From: Amycolatopsis decaplanina DSM 44594
GTDB lineage: Bacteria; Actinomycetota; Actinomycetes; Mycobacteriales; Pseudonocardiaceae
Direction: 5' to 3'
Length of the DNA stretch: 64,000 bases
Assembly: GCF_000342005.1 (NCBI RefSeq)
Contig: NZ_AOHO01000045.1
Span: forward strand, 62,001 to 126,000
Shown in pieces: positions 8,643 through 16,375 of the stretch. Within the stretch, counting starts at the first letter, position 1, and every line of letters begins with the position of its first letter. The notes under the pieces are model-generated. The model saw only the letters and a program-made list of their open reading frames with translations, did not search any database and had not been told where the DNA came from. The position numbers and the translations under genes are program-made.

Positions 8643-9017
8643 GGGGACGGATACGCAGGCCGTCGAGCCCACGATGGCCACGCCGTCGCCGGCGCGGGAG
8701 ACATGCACGTTGAAGTCGGCGCCGTCGCGGCTGAACTGCGCGATCAGCTCACGCGGGTTGCTGCGGTCTCGCGTCCGCCAGCCCTGGCTTTCCAGCAGGG
8801 GAAGGACGACGTCGACGAGTTTGCGGATCGCGTCGGACGCGTCGTCCACGCGGAGGCCGTACTGCCAGCAGAGCAACCGGCCCGGCTGGGTCGGGTCGCA
8901 GTCCAGTTCGCCCTCCACGGTGCGTTCCGCGGTGGAGCCGAAGGTGCCCGCGACGCCGTCGATGACCGCTGCCAGGTCTTCGGCCAGCGGGTCGAGTTCG
9001 GTGTTCCTGGTGATCAT
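8640..9017 (-). CDS. Small LppA-like protein, possible partner of the T7SS hydrolase
   Basis: A 125-residue protein without signal peptide or membrane segment. The second half (SQGWRTRD, then a strand-rich stretch ending VGSTACVSVP) resembles the C-terminal part of LppA-type lipoproteins, but there is no lipobox, so it is probably cytosolic. Cysteines 46, 57 and 121 are spaced irregularly. The ATG at 9017 follows GAGGGG on the minus strand. It is the last gene of the T7SS substrate operon, 10 bases after the alpha/beta hydrolase gene. A role as chaperone or immunity protein for that hydrolase is inference from position only. Confidence 0.6.
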   Translation of the reverse strand: MITRNTELDPLAEDLAAVIDGVAGTFGSTAERTVEGELDCDPTQPGRLLCWQYGLRVDDASDAIRKLVDVVLPLLESQGWRTRDRSNPRELIAQFSRDGADFNVHVSRAGDGVAIVGSTACVSVP

Positions 9018-9027
9018 CACAAACCCC

Positions 9028-10374
9028 TCACAAGCCTCGGCCGACGCCTTCGATGACCATCTCGCGCAGCGAGCCGCCGGTGAAGCCCTCATGCGTCACC
9101 GCGCCGCCCGTGATCACACCGTAGATGTTGTTCCAGGAATCGGAACCCGGCTTGAGCACACCGCTGTGGGAATCGAAGCCCCACTGCAGATCGCCGTTCG
9201 CGTCACGGCCGGTTTCCAGTTCGACGACGCCGGGGAAGCGGTCGGGGTCCGCTCCGTGCCCGGCGCCGAGCCATTCGATGAGGCCCGCGTTGCCCTGCGC
9301 GACCACGATCGGGTCGAAGGGGGCCGTCATGGAGTACCGCTGCACACCGGCCTGGCTGGCCGGGAGGTCGCTCGGGCTCCAGATCCCGTGTCCCATGCCC
9401 GCGGACTCGACGTGCAGCACCTGATCGGCCTTGAGCCCGAGTTGCTCGGCGAGCCCCACGGTCGCGCCGCCGTAGCTGTGCCCGACGGCGGTGACCACGA
9501 CACCCGGACCGGCGTGGCTGTCGATCTGGCCGCGCAGTTCGTCGCCGAACGCCTTGAGATCGGGCGCCATCGTCTGCGCGTAGTGCGCGGCCGGACCTTC
9601 GGTGACGACGTTCTGGGGGAAGACCCCGTCGGCCCAGACCACCATCGCGGTCCGCCCGGTGGCGTCCGCGGCGACCAGGCTCTTGCCGAGGTCGGCGTAG
9701 CTCTGGAAGTTGTCGAACGAGGTGTTGACGCCGGGGACGAACAACCCGACGTTGCGGGTGCCCGGCTCGATGCGGCCGACCAGTTCGACGATGCGCCCGT
9801 TACCGGACGGGTCGAACCGCAGGATCTGCCGGTCGTTGGCGAGGATGTCCTCGTACAGCGCGATCCGGGTGCGCGCGCTCGCGATGTCGTCGGCTTTTCC
9901 GCCGTGTGCCAGGAGGTTCGCCAGCCGCTCGCGTTCGGAGGTCAGCGCGTCGGTGACCTTCGTGCGGTTCTCGGCGATCGCGGTGGCCCATGAGCCGGTG
10001 TCGGCCGCGCCGCCGACGCCGGACGGATTCCCGGCCTTGGGCAACGGGTTCTCCGGCATCAGCGACCGGTACGAGGCGGCGACCTGGACGTCGGCGCGCC
10101 GGTAGCCACCGCCCGCGGCCGTCAGGCCTTGGTGGATCACCGTCGCCTTGGTGATCTGGCCGTCGAGTTTGCCCGCGACGTCCTTGATCGTCTTGGTGTA
10201 CGTCGCCGAAGCCGCGCTGGAAGCCGAAACCTGGCCGAACGCGGTGGCGGGGACGTTCTCACCCGCCAGCGCGGTCTGCGCGGTCTTGAGCACGCCGGCA
10301 CGCTGTTCGAGTTCGGCCGCCGCCGCTTCGAGCCTGGCGGGGGCGACTCGGTAACCGCCCGCACTGGATGCCAT
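9028..10374 (-). CDS. DUF1023 alpha/beta hydrolase, predicted T7SS substrate
   Basis: A 448-residue protein with two parts. Residues 1-100 form an Esx-like helical hairpin ending in YRRAD (91-95), the YxxxD/E export motif of T7SS substrates. Residues about 200-430 are a DUF1023 alpha/beta hydrolase with the nucleophile elbow GHSYGG (Ser300) and likely partners Asp354 and His403. There is no Sec signal peptide, so export through the T7SS is the likely route. The target could be a lipid or ester; the substrate is not predictable. The GTG at 10377 and ATG at 10374 share one ribosome site (AGGAGAGG). It lies fifth in a minus-strand operon of substrates. Confidence 0.82.
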   Translation of the reverse strand: MASSAGGYRVAPARLEAAAAELEQRAGVLKTAQTALAGENVPATAFGQVSASSAASATYTKTIKDVAGKLDGQITKATVIHQGLTAAGGGYRRADVQVAASYRSLMPENPLPKAGNPSGVGGAADTGSWATAIAENRTKVTDALTSERERLANLLAHGGKADDIASARTRIALYEDILANDRQILRFDPSGNGRIVELVGRIEPGTRNVGLFVPGVNTSFDNFQSYADLGKSLVAADATGRTAMVVWADGVFPQNVVTEGPAAHYAQTMAPDLKAFGDELRGQIDSHAGPGVVVTAVGHSYGGATVGLAEQLGLKADQVLHVESAGMGHGIWSPSDLPASQAGVQRYSMTAPFDPIVVAQGNAGLIEWLGAGHGADPDRFPGVVELETGRDANGDLQWGFDSHSGVLKPGSDSWNNIYGVITGGAVTHEGFTGGSLREMVIEGVGRGL

Positions 10375-10408
10375 CACCGAGCCGCCTCTCCTGTTCAGAA
10401 AAGAAAAA

Positions 10409-11710
10409 TCAGTACTGTTCGGGTTCTTCGCCGAGCACGGCGGGAGCGACCGGGGACGACTGACCCCAGACGTTCTCGGTCTCCACGAGCCACGGCGGGA
10501 TCCGCCGTCCGGAGCCGAGGTCGCCGCCCGCGCCCATGCCCATCGGCATCATGGGCATCATCGGCATCGCGCCCTTGGCCGCCGCCGCGCCCGCGGCACC
10601 GGCCGCGCCGCCCGCGAGCCCGCTCATCGCGCTGCCCGAGCCGCCGTCACCCGCCAGCCCGGAGAACGCGGCCGGTGCCTCACCGGGACCGGAGAACCCG
10701 CCACCGGCGCCGATCGCACCACCGTCCAGTGACGGCGCGCCGCCACCGCCGATCGGGATGCCGCCGCCCGCGCCACCGGCGGTCGCGCCGGCCGCACCGG
10801 CACCCCCGCCCACGGGCTCGCCGTTCTTGTCCTTGCCGTCGTTCTTGCCGTTCGCCCACGCGGGCACCCGCGGCATGATCGAGCCGAACCGGCCGAACGC
10901 GGCGGCCGAGGCCGCGGCGAGACCGGCGGTGAACATGTCGCCGAACAGCGGGTTCGACTTGGGGACCTGGCCCGGCTGTCCGGAGGTGGGCGGGGTCGAG
11001 CCGTCCGAAGGCAGCGGATGCGTGTTGTCGCCCGGAACGACACCGACACCGGGCGTTCCGCCGATGTTGTTGCCGATCGAGCCGCCCGGAGCCGAGCCAC
11101 CACCGGTGACCGGCGGCGGGGCGACGGCGTTCGGCGAGGCCGGGATGGACTCCTCCGCGGAGGTGTACTCACCCGCGAGCTGGGTCATCACCACGATGGC
11201 CTTGCTGTGCGCCGCACTGGCCGCGCTCGCGGCCTGCTGCTGCGCTTCGACGTTCGCGATGGCCTGCTGCCGCTGCTGGGCGGCGTTGATGATCGTCGCC
11301 TGCGACGAATCCGAGGGCAGCAGCGGCGGGTTGACGGCCAGCGCCAGGTCCGCGGGGGAGACGTCCGGCACCGCGACCGGCGGCGGCATCTCCTTCTTGG
11401 CCTTCACCAGCGCGTCCGCGGCGTCCTCGAGGAGGTTGTTCATCGCGTGCGCGGTCTGGGCGACCTTGCGGATGCCGCCCACCAGGTCGGTGATCATCGT
11501 GTGGTACTTGTCGGCGGCGCCGCCGGTCCAGCTGCCCGAGAAGTCCTTCAACTCGCCGGTCAGGTTCTCGGCCTGCTCGAACAGCCCGGAGCCGGTGGAC
11601 TGCCATTTGTGGGCCGCGTGGCGCGCCGTGTTGGGGTCGCCCGCCTGCAGCATCGCGTAGAGCTGCTGGTGCGAATACGCGGCGAAGTTCGTGTGCGCGG
11701 TGTCGGTCAT
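10409..11710 (-). CDS. PPE-like WXG protein, predicted T7SS substrate
   Basis: A 433-residue protein. The N-terminal 190 residues are helical with a WxG turn (Trp61-Thr62-Gly63 in SWTGGAADKY) and the export motif YTSAE (182-186). Residues about 195-400 are rich in Gly, Pro and Ala with MPMMPMMPMGMG near 385. The last residues include IPPWLVETENVWG, a tail I recall from other actinobacterial PPE-like proteins. It probably pairs with the small protein encoded just upstream, whose stop overlaps its start by four bases (ATGA), as PE and PPE proteins do. Secretion is inference. Confidence 0.78.
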   Translation of the reverse strand: MTDTAHTNFAAYSHQQLYAMLQAGDPNTARHAAHKWQSTGSGLFEQAENLTGELKDFSGSWTGGAADKYHTMITDLVGGIRKVAQTAHAMNNLLEDAADALVKAKKEMPPPVAVPDVSPADLALAVNPPLLPSDSSQATIINAAQQRQQAIANVEAQQQAASAASAAHSKAIVVMTQLAGEYTSAEESIPASPNAVAPPPVTGGGSAPGGSIGNNIGGTPGVGVVPGDNTHPLPSDGSTPPTSGQPGQVPKSNPLFGDMFTAGLAAASAAAFGRFGSIMPRVPAWANGKNDGKDKNGEPVGGGAGAAGATAGGAGGGIPIGGGGAPSLDGGAIGAGGGFSGPGEAPAAFSGLAGDGGSGSAMSGLAGGAAGAAGAAAAKGAMPMMPMMPMGMGAGGDLGSGRRIPPWLVETENVWGQSSPVAPAVLGEEPEQY

Positions 11711-12111
11711 CCCTTGTGCCCCCCGCCGTTCGAGCCGCTGTTACCGCCCAGCACGCCCCCGAGGACGTTGAGCAGCGGATCGAGCAGCCCGGTCTGCTGA
11801 CTCGAGTGGTTCATGTCGCCCGCCACCGAGTCGTCGGCCGCCGCGTAGCCGTCGGCGACGGTCGTCGTGACGTCCTGCGCGAAGGTGATCGCGCCCTTGA
11901 CCTGGTCCAGCAGGCCCTGCATCTCGGCGACGGCCGCCTGGTGCGCCTTGTTGAGTGAACCCGCTTCCCCGAACTCGCCGAACAGCAGCGGCTGTTCGCT
12001 CAGGGTCAGCAGGAAGTCGTTCGGCTTGGACATCGCGTGGATCTGGGTCTCCAGTTCCCGCACGAAGTCCTTCAGTGATTCCAGATGGACGTAGTACGAC
12101 TGGTCTTGCAT
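11707..12111 (-). CDS. Small Esx/PE-like protein, predicted T7SS substrate partner
   Basis: A 134-residue helical protein with the export motif YAAAD at residues 89-93, just after a long helix (55-88), and a glycine-rich tail. There is no WxG; the turn region reads FGEFGEAG (44-51). Its size, motif and coupling to the downstream PPE-like gene (ATGA overlap) suggest the role a PE protein plays for a PPE partner. It may instead be a free-standing EspC-like substrate. Cytosolic before export; no signal peptide. Confidence 0.72.
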   Translation of the reverse strand: MQDQSYYVHLESLKDFVRELETQIHAMSKPNDFLLTLSEQPLLFGEFGEAGSLNKAHQAAVAEMQGLLDQVKGAITFAQDVTTTVADGYAAADDSVAGDMNHSSQQTGLLDPLLNVLGGVLGGNSGSNGGGHKG

Positions 12112-12220
12112 TGATCCCGGCTCTCTCGTGATCGGCCATGCCTACAAGGGACGACTACGCGCAAAGCCGGCCGGCCGGTGCCGAGGGGGGTGAAAGCACC
12201 GGCCGGCCGACGGATGGGGA

Positions 12221-12523
12221 TCAGCCGGCGAACAGGCCCTGGTTGCGGTTCTCCAGGCTGTGCTGGAGATCGTGGGCGTCGCCGACCTTGCCACCGAACT
12301 GCGCGATGATCGCCACGATGTCCGCGGTGGCCTGGCGCAGGCGGGTCTCAGACGCACGGGCGGCCTCACCGGCGGAGCTGCCGGAGGCGTACCAGGTCTG
12401 GGTGATCGGCTGCAGGTTGGTGTGCAGCTGTTCGAGCTGGGACGTGAGCGCCTTGGCCTTGGCGGCCAGCGAGGCCGAGCTGTGCTGCAGCGCGGCGAAG
12501 TTGATTTCGACGACGTCAGCCAT
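12221..12523 (-). CDS. WXG100 family protein with altered turn
   Basis: A 100-residue Esx-type helical hairpin. The turn reads TWYASG (Trp44), so the tryptophan is kept but glycine is replaced by alanine at the WxG position, with a glycine two residues later. It has no YxxxD/E motif, as expected for the partner that does not carry the signal in an EsxA-EsxB pair. The likely partner is the gene 21 bases upstream, which does carry the motif. Such dimers are the core substrates and co-dependent activators of T7SS. Confidence 0.82.
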   Translation of the reverse strand: MADVVEINFAALQHSSASLAAKAKALTSQLEQLHTNLQPITQTWYASGSSAGEAARASETRLRQATADIVAIIAQFGGKVGDAHDLQHSLENRNQGLFAG

Positions 12524-12544
12524 GATTGGTGGTCCTCTCGCGGA

Positions 12545-12886
12545 TCAGGGGTTCAGCCGGTGGATCACGGTCTGGTCGACGACTCCGCTGACCCCGGTGA
12601 GGCTTTCCCGGACCTGCTCGTCACCCGAGTTGTAGTTCCGGTTGCTCTCGTGCACGAGGCGCGACATCGTGTTGAGCTCGTTCACGGCGATGGTCATCTT
12701 CTCCTGCAGACGGCGCTGCAGGTCCCAGAACGCGACCGCCTGGTCACCCTTGTAGTTGTGCAGGGTCTGGGTCAGCTCGCTCTCCAAGCTGGCCATCGTG
12801 GTCTTGGCGTTCGACGCGGTTTCCTCGAACCCCTGGACGGCGCGCGCCATCGCAGCTGCGTCTGCCTGATATCCCGTACCGGTCAT
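12545..12886 (-). CDS. WXG100 family protein carrying the export motif
   Basis: A 113-residue Esx-type protein. The turn between its two helices is NYKGD (Tyr45-Lys46-Gly47), an aromatic YxG in place of WxG, and YNSGD at 85-89 matches the YxxxD/E export motif. The ATG at 12886 follows AGGAGG on the minus strand, and a longer frame upstream has no such site. It is the first gene of the six-gene substrate operon running to 8640 and probably forms a heterodimer with the next protein. Confidence 0.82.
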   Translation of the reverse strand: MTGTGYQADAAAMARAVQGFEETASNAKTTMASLESELTQTLHNYKGDQAVAFWDLQRRLQEKMTIAVNELNTMSRLVHESNRNYNSGDEQVRESLTGVSGVVDQTVIHRLNP

Positions 12887-13116
12887 TGATGGGCCACCTC
12901 CTCTCATCTCGCTGGAAATCCCGGTGAGCACCAGGGGACGCCCTGTCTGCTCTTGTGAAGGACACGCTAGAAAAGAGGGGAGTGCGGTCAAACGGCACAA
13001 CTGCCGGTCGCGGTGACGGCACTATTACCCACAGGTCCGCGGTAGGGCTTTCCCCACCTTCGATCCGGGGGAGTACTCCAGTGTCCGGGCCGGTGCTTCC
13101 CGGCACGCTCGAACCC

Positions 13117-14070
13117 ATGGTGGACAACGGATCCAGGACAGTACCGCATCGTCCGTTGATGATCTTGGCCGTGGCGATGGCGGTACTCGGGGTGATCGCG
13201 CTCGGCGGCCTCGTCTTCGACGATCGCAGCCTCGTCAACGCGCCCATTTGGCTCAAGCCGCTCAAGTTCACGATCTCCGTGGGGCTCTACGCGGTGACAC
13301 TGGCCTGGCTGATCGGGCAGCTGACCAAGGGGCGCCGGATCGGCTGGTGGCTCGGGACGGTGTTCGCGGTCGGCCTCGGCATGGACATGGCGCTGTTGTT
13401 CTGGCAGATCATCGTCCGCGGCCGGACCCTGCACTTCAATCGGGAGACCCCGGCCGACCAGTGGATCAACAACATGGTCGCGAACGGCGCCTTCACCGGC
13501 TGGGCGGTGACGGCGGCCATCGCGGTTCTCCTGCTGTTCCAACGTCTTCCCGACCGGGCGATGAATTCCGCGTTACGCGCGGGTGCGGCGTTGTCGGTCG
13601 CCGGCATCGGGATCGCGCTGCTGATGTTCAGCCCGAACGAACAGCAGATGGCCCAGTTCCGCTCCGGCGAACGGCCGTCGATCGTCGGTGCTCACGCGGT
13701 CGGCGTGCCCGATGGCGGCCCGGGGCTGCCGGTGCTGGGGTGGAGCACCGTGGGCGGTGACATGCGGATCCCGCACTTCTTCGGGATCCACACGATCCAG
13801 GTGCTGCCACTGATCGCTTTCGGGCTGCTCAGGCTCGCCCGGCGGTATCCGGTGCTCGAATCGGAATTCGTGCGGCGGAATCTGGTGCGGACGGCTTCGG
13901 TGGGCTTCGCGGGGCTGCTCGTACTGCTCACCTGGCAGGCTCAGCGAGGGCAGTCCATCGTGCACCCCGATTTCTGGACGCTGGTCGCGGGCGCCGGGAT
14001 CATCGCCGTCGTGGCCGCCGGTTCGGCTCTCGCGCTTCGGGCTTCGAGGCCGATGCACCAGCTGACGTGA
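13117..14070 (+). CDS. Polytopic membrane protein of unknown function
   Basis: A 317-residue protein with about seven or eight hydrophobic segments, starting at residue 13 (LMILAVAMAVLGVIALGGL). Between segments lie conserved-looking polar stretches, for example FSPNEQQMAQFRSGERPSIV and IPHFFGIHTIQVLPL, where two histidines sit at the start of a membrane span. I do not recognise a named family; similar proteins occur in actinobacteria. The ATG at 13117 removes a poorly coding upstream extension. It is divergent from the WXG100 operon and unlikely to belong to the secretion system. Confidence 0.65.
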   Translation: MVDNGSRTVPHRPLMILAVAMAVLGVIALGGLVFDDRSLVNAPIWLKPLKFTISVGLYAVTLAWLIGQLTKGRRIGWWLGTVFAVGLGMDMALLFWQIIVRGRTLHFNRETPADQWINNMVANGAFTGWAVTAAIAVLLLFQRLPDRAMNSALRAGAALSVAGIGIALLMFSPNEQQMAQFRSGERPSIVGAHAVGVPDGGPGLPVLGWSTVGGDMRIPHFFGIHTIQVLPLIAFGLLRLARRYPVLESEFVRRNLVRTASVGFAGLLVLLTWQAQRGQSIVHPDFWTLVAGAGIIAVVAAGSALALRASRPMHQLT

Positions 14071-14366
14071 CCTTCGGTGAAATCCACTCGCCCTCGCGGG
14101 GGTGCTGATCGTGCCGACACCGGCGTCCACTTTGGATGGTTGTACCGATTTCCCCTACGCCGGCGGTCCGGCACCTGACCCGGCGCGCCAAGGACAAGAA
14201 GGTGTTCGCGGACGCGGCACAGGCGTCGGCTGATCTGGCCGTCAAAAGGGAGGCGAGGGACAAGACTTCCAGGTGCCCGACGAGTTCACCGTGGACGGGT
14301 GACAAGGTCGGTTCGGTGTCGATGATCGGCCCGAAGTCGAAGTGCGCCCGACTCGGACGCGGCAGG
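14071..14366. other. Intergenic stretch, no convincing gene
   Basis: About 300 bases between the membrane protein and the terminator of the trypsin-like gene. A plus-strand frame from 14136 begins VVPISPTPAVRHLTRRAKDK, has moderate third-position GC and runs on through the terminator hairpin, so it is probably a decayed or chance frame. The minus strand offers no better candidate. Confidence 0.4.
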
Positions 14367-14403
14367 CGGAAAGGGACCGTTCGGTGTGAACGGTCCCTTT
14401 CCG
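14367..14403. terminator. Terminator of the trypsin-like protease gene
   Basis: Perfect 16-base arms CGGAAAGGGACCGTTC and its complement with a five-base loop, ending seven bases past the stop of the minus-strand protease gene. Confidence 0.8.
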
Positions 14404-14409
14404 TTCAGG

Positions 14410-15114
14410 TCAGACTCCCGCGGTGGTGCGGATCCAGTCGCGGCTCGCCGCGACGCTGGCGTAGTTCTGGGTGCCCTGCGGGTTCGTGCCGGAGTTGCTG
14501 CCCGTCGAACAGACACCGACCTGGACGCCGTTCGAAAGCTGCGGGCCGCCCGAGTCGCCGTGCCACGCCGAACCGTCGATGCCGACGCTGGCGATGGCCT
14601 GACCGCCGTACGCGTCGCTGCTGGTTCCGGTGATGCGGACGTTGGCGGTCTTCAGGACGCTCGAGGGCGGGTTGCTGCCCTGCGTGCGGCCCCAGCCGTA
14701 GATCTGGTTCGTGGTGCCGTTGGCCGGGTTCGCGGTGCCGAGCTTCATGTACGTCGTGTTGACCGCGGTCGTGAGGTGCAGCAGGGCGATGTCGCCGCTC
14801 GGGGCGGCTTTCTGCTGGTCGACGTCGGCCTCGGTGCCCTGGTTCAGGTTGACGTTGCCTACCTTGACGTGCATGCCGGGAGCGTTGAGGCAGTGCTTCG
14901 CGGTGAGGACCCACTGCGGGGCGATGATCGTGCCGGAGCAGTTGAAGCCGCCGTACGCGGTGGCGTCGTCCCAGTAGATCTGGGCACCCCACGGCGCGGA
15001 GCTCACGGTGCCGCCGCCGATGATGTCCTGGCCCGCGTTCGCGGCGGGGGTGGCGGCAAGGGTCAGCGCCGCGGCGGCGCCTGCCACCGTTGCGACGATC
15101 TTGGACATACGCAT
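14410..15114 (-). CDS. Secreted trypsin-like serine protease (S1 family)
   Basis: A 234-residue precursor with a signal peptide (about 1-27, cleavage after ANA). The mature domain begins near IIGGG (31-35), like the IVGG of trypsins, with the triad His74 (TAKHC), Asp108 (GDIALL) and Ser188 (GDSGGP). Cysteines 59-75 can form the usual disulfide; Cys202 appears unpaired. It is probably an extracellular digestive protease of the Streptomyces trypsin type. The ATG at 15114 follows GAAGGG. No neighbour suggests a specific target. Confidence 0.92.
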   Translation of the reverse strand: MRMSKIVATVAGAAAALTLAATPAANAGQDIIGGGTVSSAPWGAQIYWDDATAYGGFNCSGTIIAPQWVLTAKHCLNAPGMHVKVGNVNLNQGTEADVDQQKAAPSGDIALLHLTTAVNTTYMKLGTANPANGTTNQIYGWGRTQGSNPPSSVLKTANVRITGTSSDAYGGQAIASVGIDGSAWHGDSGGPQLSNGVQVGVCSTGSNSGTNPQGTQNYASVAASRDWIRTTAGV

Positions 15115-15261
15115 GAATACGCCCTTCGGCCTGCGTCGGGGAGTTCGCTTCGAGCTGAAACGATTTCACCAAGTTATGCGGCGGTAAGGGTTTTTGTAAC
15201 CTACCGAAGTCGGTAAGCGTTGCGAGGAAAGTATTGGGCCGTCCGAGTGGGATAGTCGGTT

Positions 15262-15573
15262 GTGGACATCGGTGAACGGCTGGCGGACGTCCGCTTTCGG
15301 CCTTCTGTGTATGGGATCGCGACGTTTCGGGACGCTTGCGTGTTCCTGTGCGGATTCGACGCGGCTTCGGAAAACCGGGTCTTGCGGGGATTTCAGAACT
15401 GGGTGGATCCGGGTTCTTTGGTGTCGACGTCCGTTGTATCCGGTTTGCTGGAAGAGCGTGACCCTGGATTTCCCGGCCGCGGTGGCGGGGAGCAGGTGAC
15501 CGCCCTGGTCGATCTGGTCGCGGAGTTCCTCGCGGAGCGAGGTGACCCCCTGCCCGGGCCGCCCGAGCCCTAG
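15262..15573 (+). CDS. Hypothetical small protein upstream of cpt-like gene
   Basis: A 103-residue protein without signal peptide or membrane segment. It opens MDIGERLADVRFRPSVYGIA and ends in a proline-rich tail. I recognise no family. The frame has good third-position GC and ends nine bases before the next start, so it may be co-transcribed with the kinase-like gene that follows. The GTG at 15262 has no clear ribosome site; a GATAGT box five to six bases upstream fits a leaderless start. Confidence 0.5.
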   Translation: MDIGERLADVRFRPSVYGIATFRDACVFLCGFDAASENRVLRGFQNWVDPGSLVSTSVVSGLLEERDPGFPGRGGGEQVTALVDLVAEFLAERGDPLPGPPEP

Positions 15574-15576
15574 GGT
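15571..15576 (+). promoter_or_regulatory. -10 box of a predicted leaderless transcript (cpt-like gene)
   Basis: TAGGGT lies exactly six bases before the GTG at 15583, with no ribosome site between. The same layout precedes hisD, hisH, priA and the Lrp gene. Confidence 0.45.
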
Positions 15577-15582
15577 GTTCGC

Positions 15583-16107
15583 GTGACGACCAGGGTGATC
15601 GTGCTGAACGGCGGCTCCAGTTCTGGCAAGTCGGGGATCGCCCGGTGTCTGCAGGCGGTGCTGCCGGATCCTTGGCTCACGCTCGGCGTGGACACCTTGA
15701 TCGACGCCATGCCGGCCGCTGTCGACGAGGGGATCCATTTCGCGGCGGACGGTGGCGTGGACGTGGGGTCCGGTTTCCGGCGGCTGGAGAACGCGTGGAT
15801 GGCCGGTGTCGCGGCGATGGTGCGGGCCGGGGCCCGGGTCGTCGTCGACGACGCGTTCCTCGGTGGCGCCGCGTCACAACAGCGGTGGCGTGACGCGTTG
15901 GACGGACTCGAGGTGCTGTGGGTCGGGGTCCGGTGCGATGGCGTCGTGGCCGCTGGGCGGGAGATGGCGCGGGGGGACCGGGTCAGGGGAATGGCGGAGG
16001 CTCAGGCCGAGATCGTGCACCGGGGCGTGGTTTACGACTTCGAGGTGGACACGGGAGTGAATGAGGCGCTGGTCTGCGCACGGGAGATCGCCGCGCGGCT
16101 CGAGTGA
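15583..16107 (+). CDS. Chloramphenicol phosphotransferase-like P-loop kinase
   Basis: A 174-residue protein of the CPT family. The Walker A motif is GGSSSGKS at residues 10-17 and the catalytic aspartate of chloramphenicol 3'-O-phosphotransferase aligns with Asp37 in LGVDTLID. Length fits the family (about 175-180). In Streptomyces venezuelae the enzyme inactivates chloramphenicol; most genomic homologues have an untested substrate, so resistance is only a possibility. A second acidic stretch VVVDDAFL near residue 88 fits the Walker B region. It is convergent with the HNH gene. Confidence 0.82.
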   Translation: MTTRVIVLNGGSSSGKSGIARCLQAVLPDPWLTLGVDTLIDAMPAAVDEGIHFAADGGVDVGSGFRRLENAWMAGVAAMVRAGARVVVDDAFLGGAASQQRWRDALDGLEVLWVGVRCDGVVAAGREMARGDRVRGMAEAQAEIVHRGVVYDFEVDTGVNEALVCAREIAARLE

Positions 16108-16330
16108 TCTGGACGGACGCCGAGACCGCGCGGCAGGGTCGCGTCCGTCTTTCGAGCTGACGCGTACACGCCACGGATGCTTGAAGTCGCGCCGAAGCCG
16201 GGGGAGAGCACGAGGTCGCCGCAAGCGCATGGCTTTCGGAGGCCTGGCTTGTTCCGCGCTCGTGAGCGAGCGTTGAAGTGTGTGAAGCCGCTACATCGAG
16301 CAAGGAGCCTCAGCGGTCATGGTCGAGCCA

Positions 16331-16356
16331 CGAAGGTGGCCTCTTGATCACCTTCG
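16331..16356. terminator. Possible terminator hairpin
   Basis: Eight-base perfect arms CGAAGGTG / CACCTTCG with a ten-base loop, 20 bases beyond the stop of the minus-strand HNH gene. It is the only structure I see in the 270-base convergent gap after the CPT-like gene. Confidence 0.4.
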
Positions 16357-16375
16357 TCGAAGTCGGCGGTGCCTT

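Noticed and set aside
8447-8704. Short frames on both strands inside the 165-base hairpin
   Set aside because: They read through a palindrome and are mirror images of each other; no ribosome site or family match.
14136-14352. A small plus-strand gene in the gap before the trypsin-like gene
   Set aside because: The frame runs through a clear terminator hairpin, has no ribosome site and only moderate codon bias.
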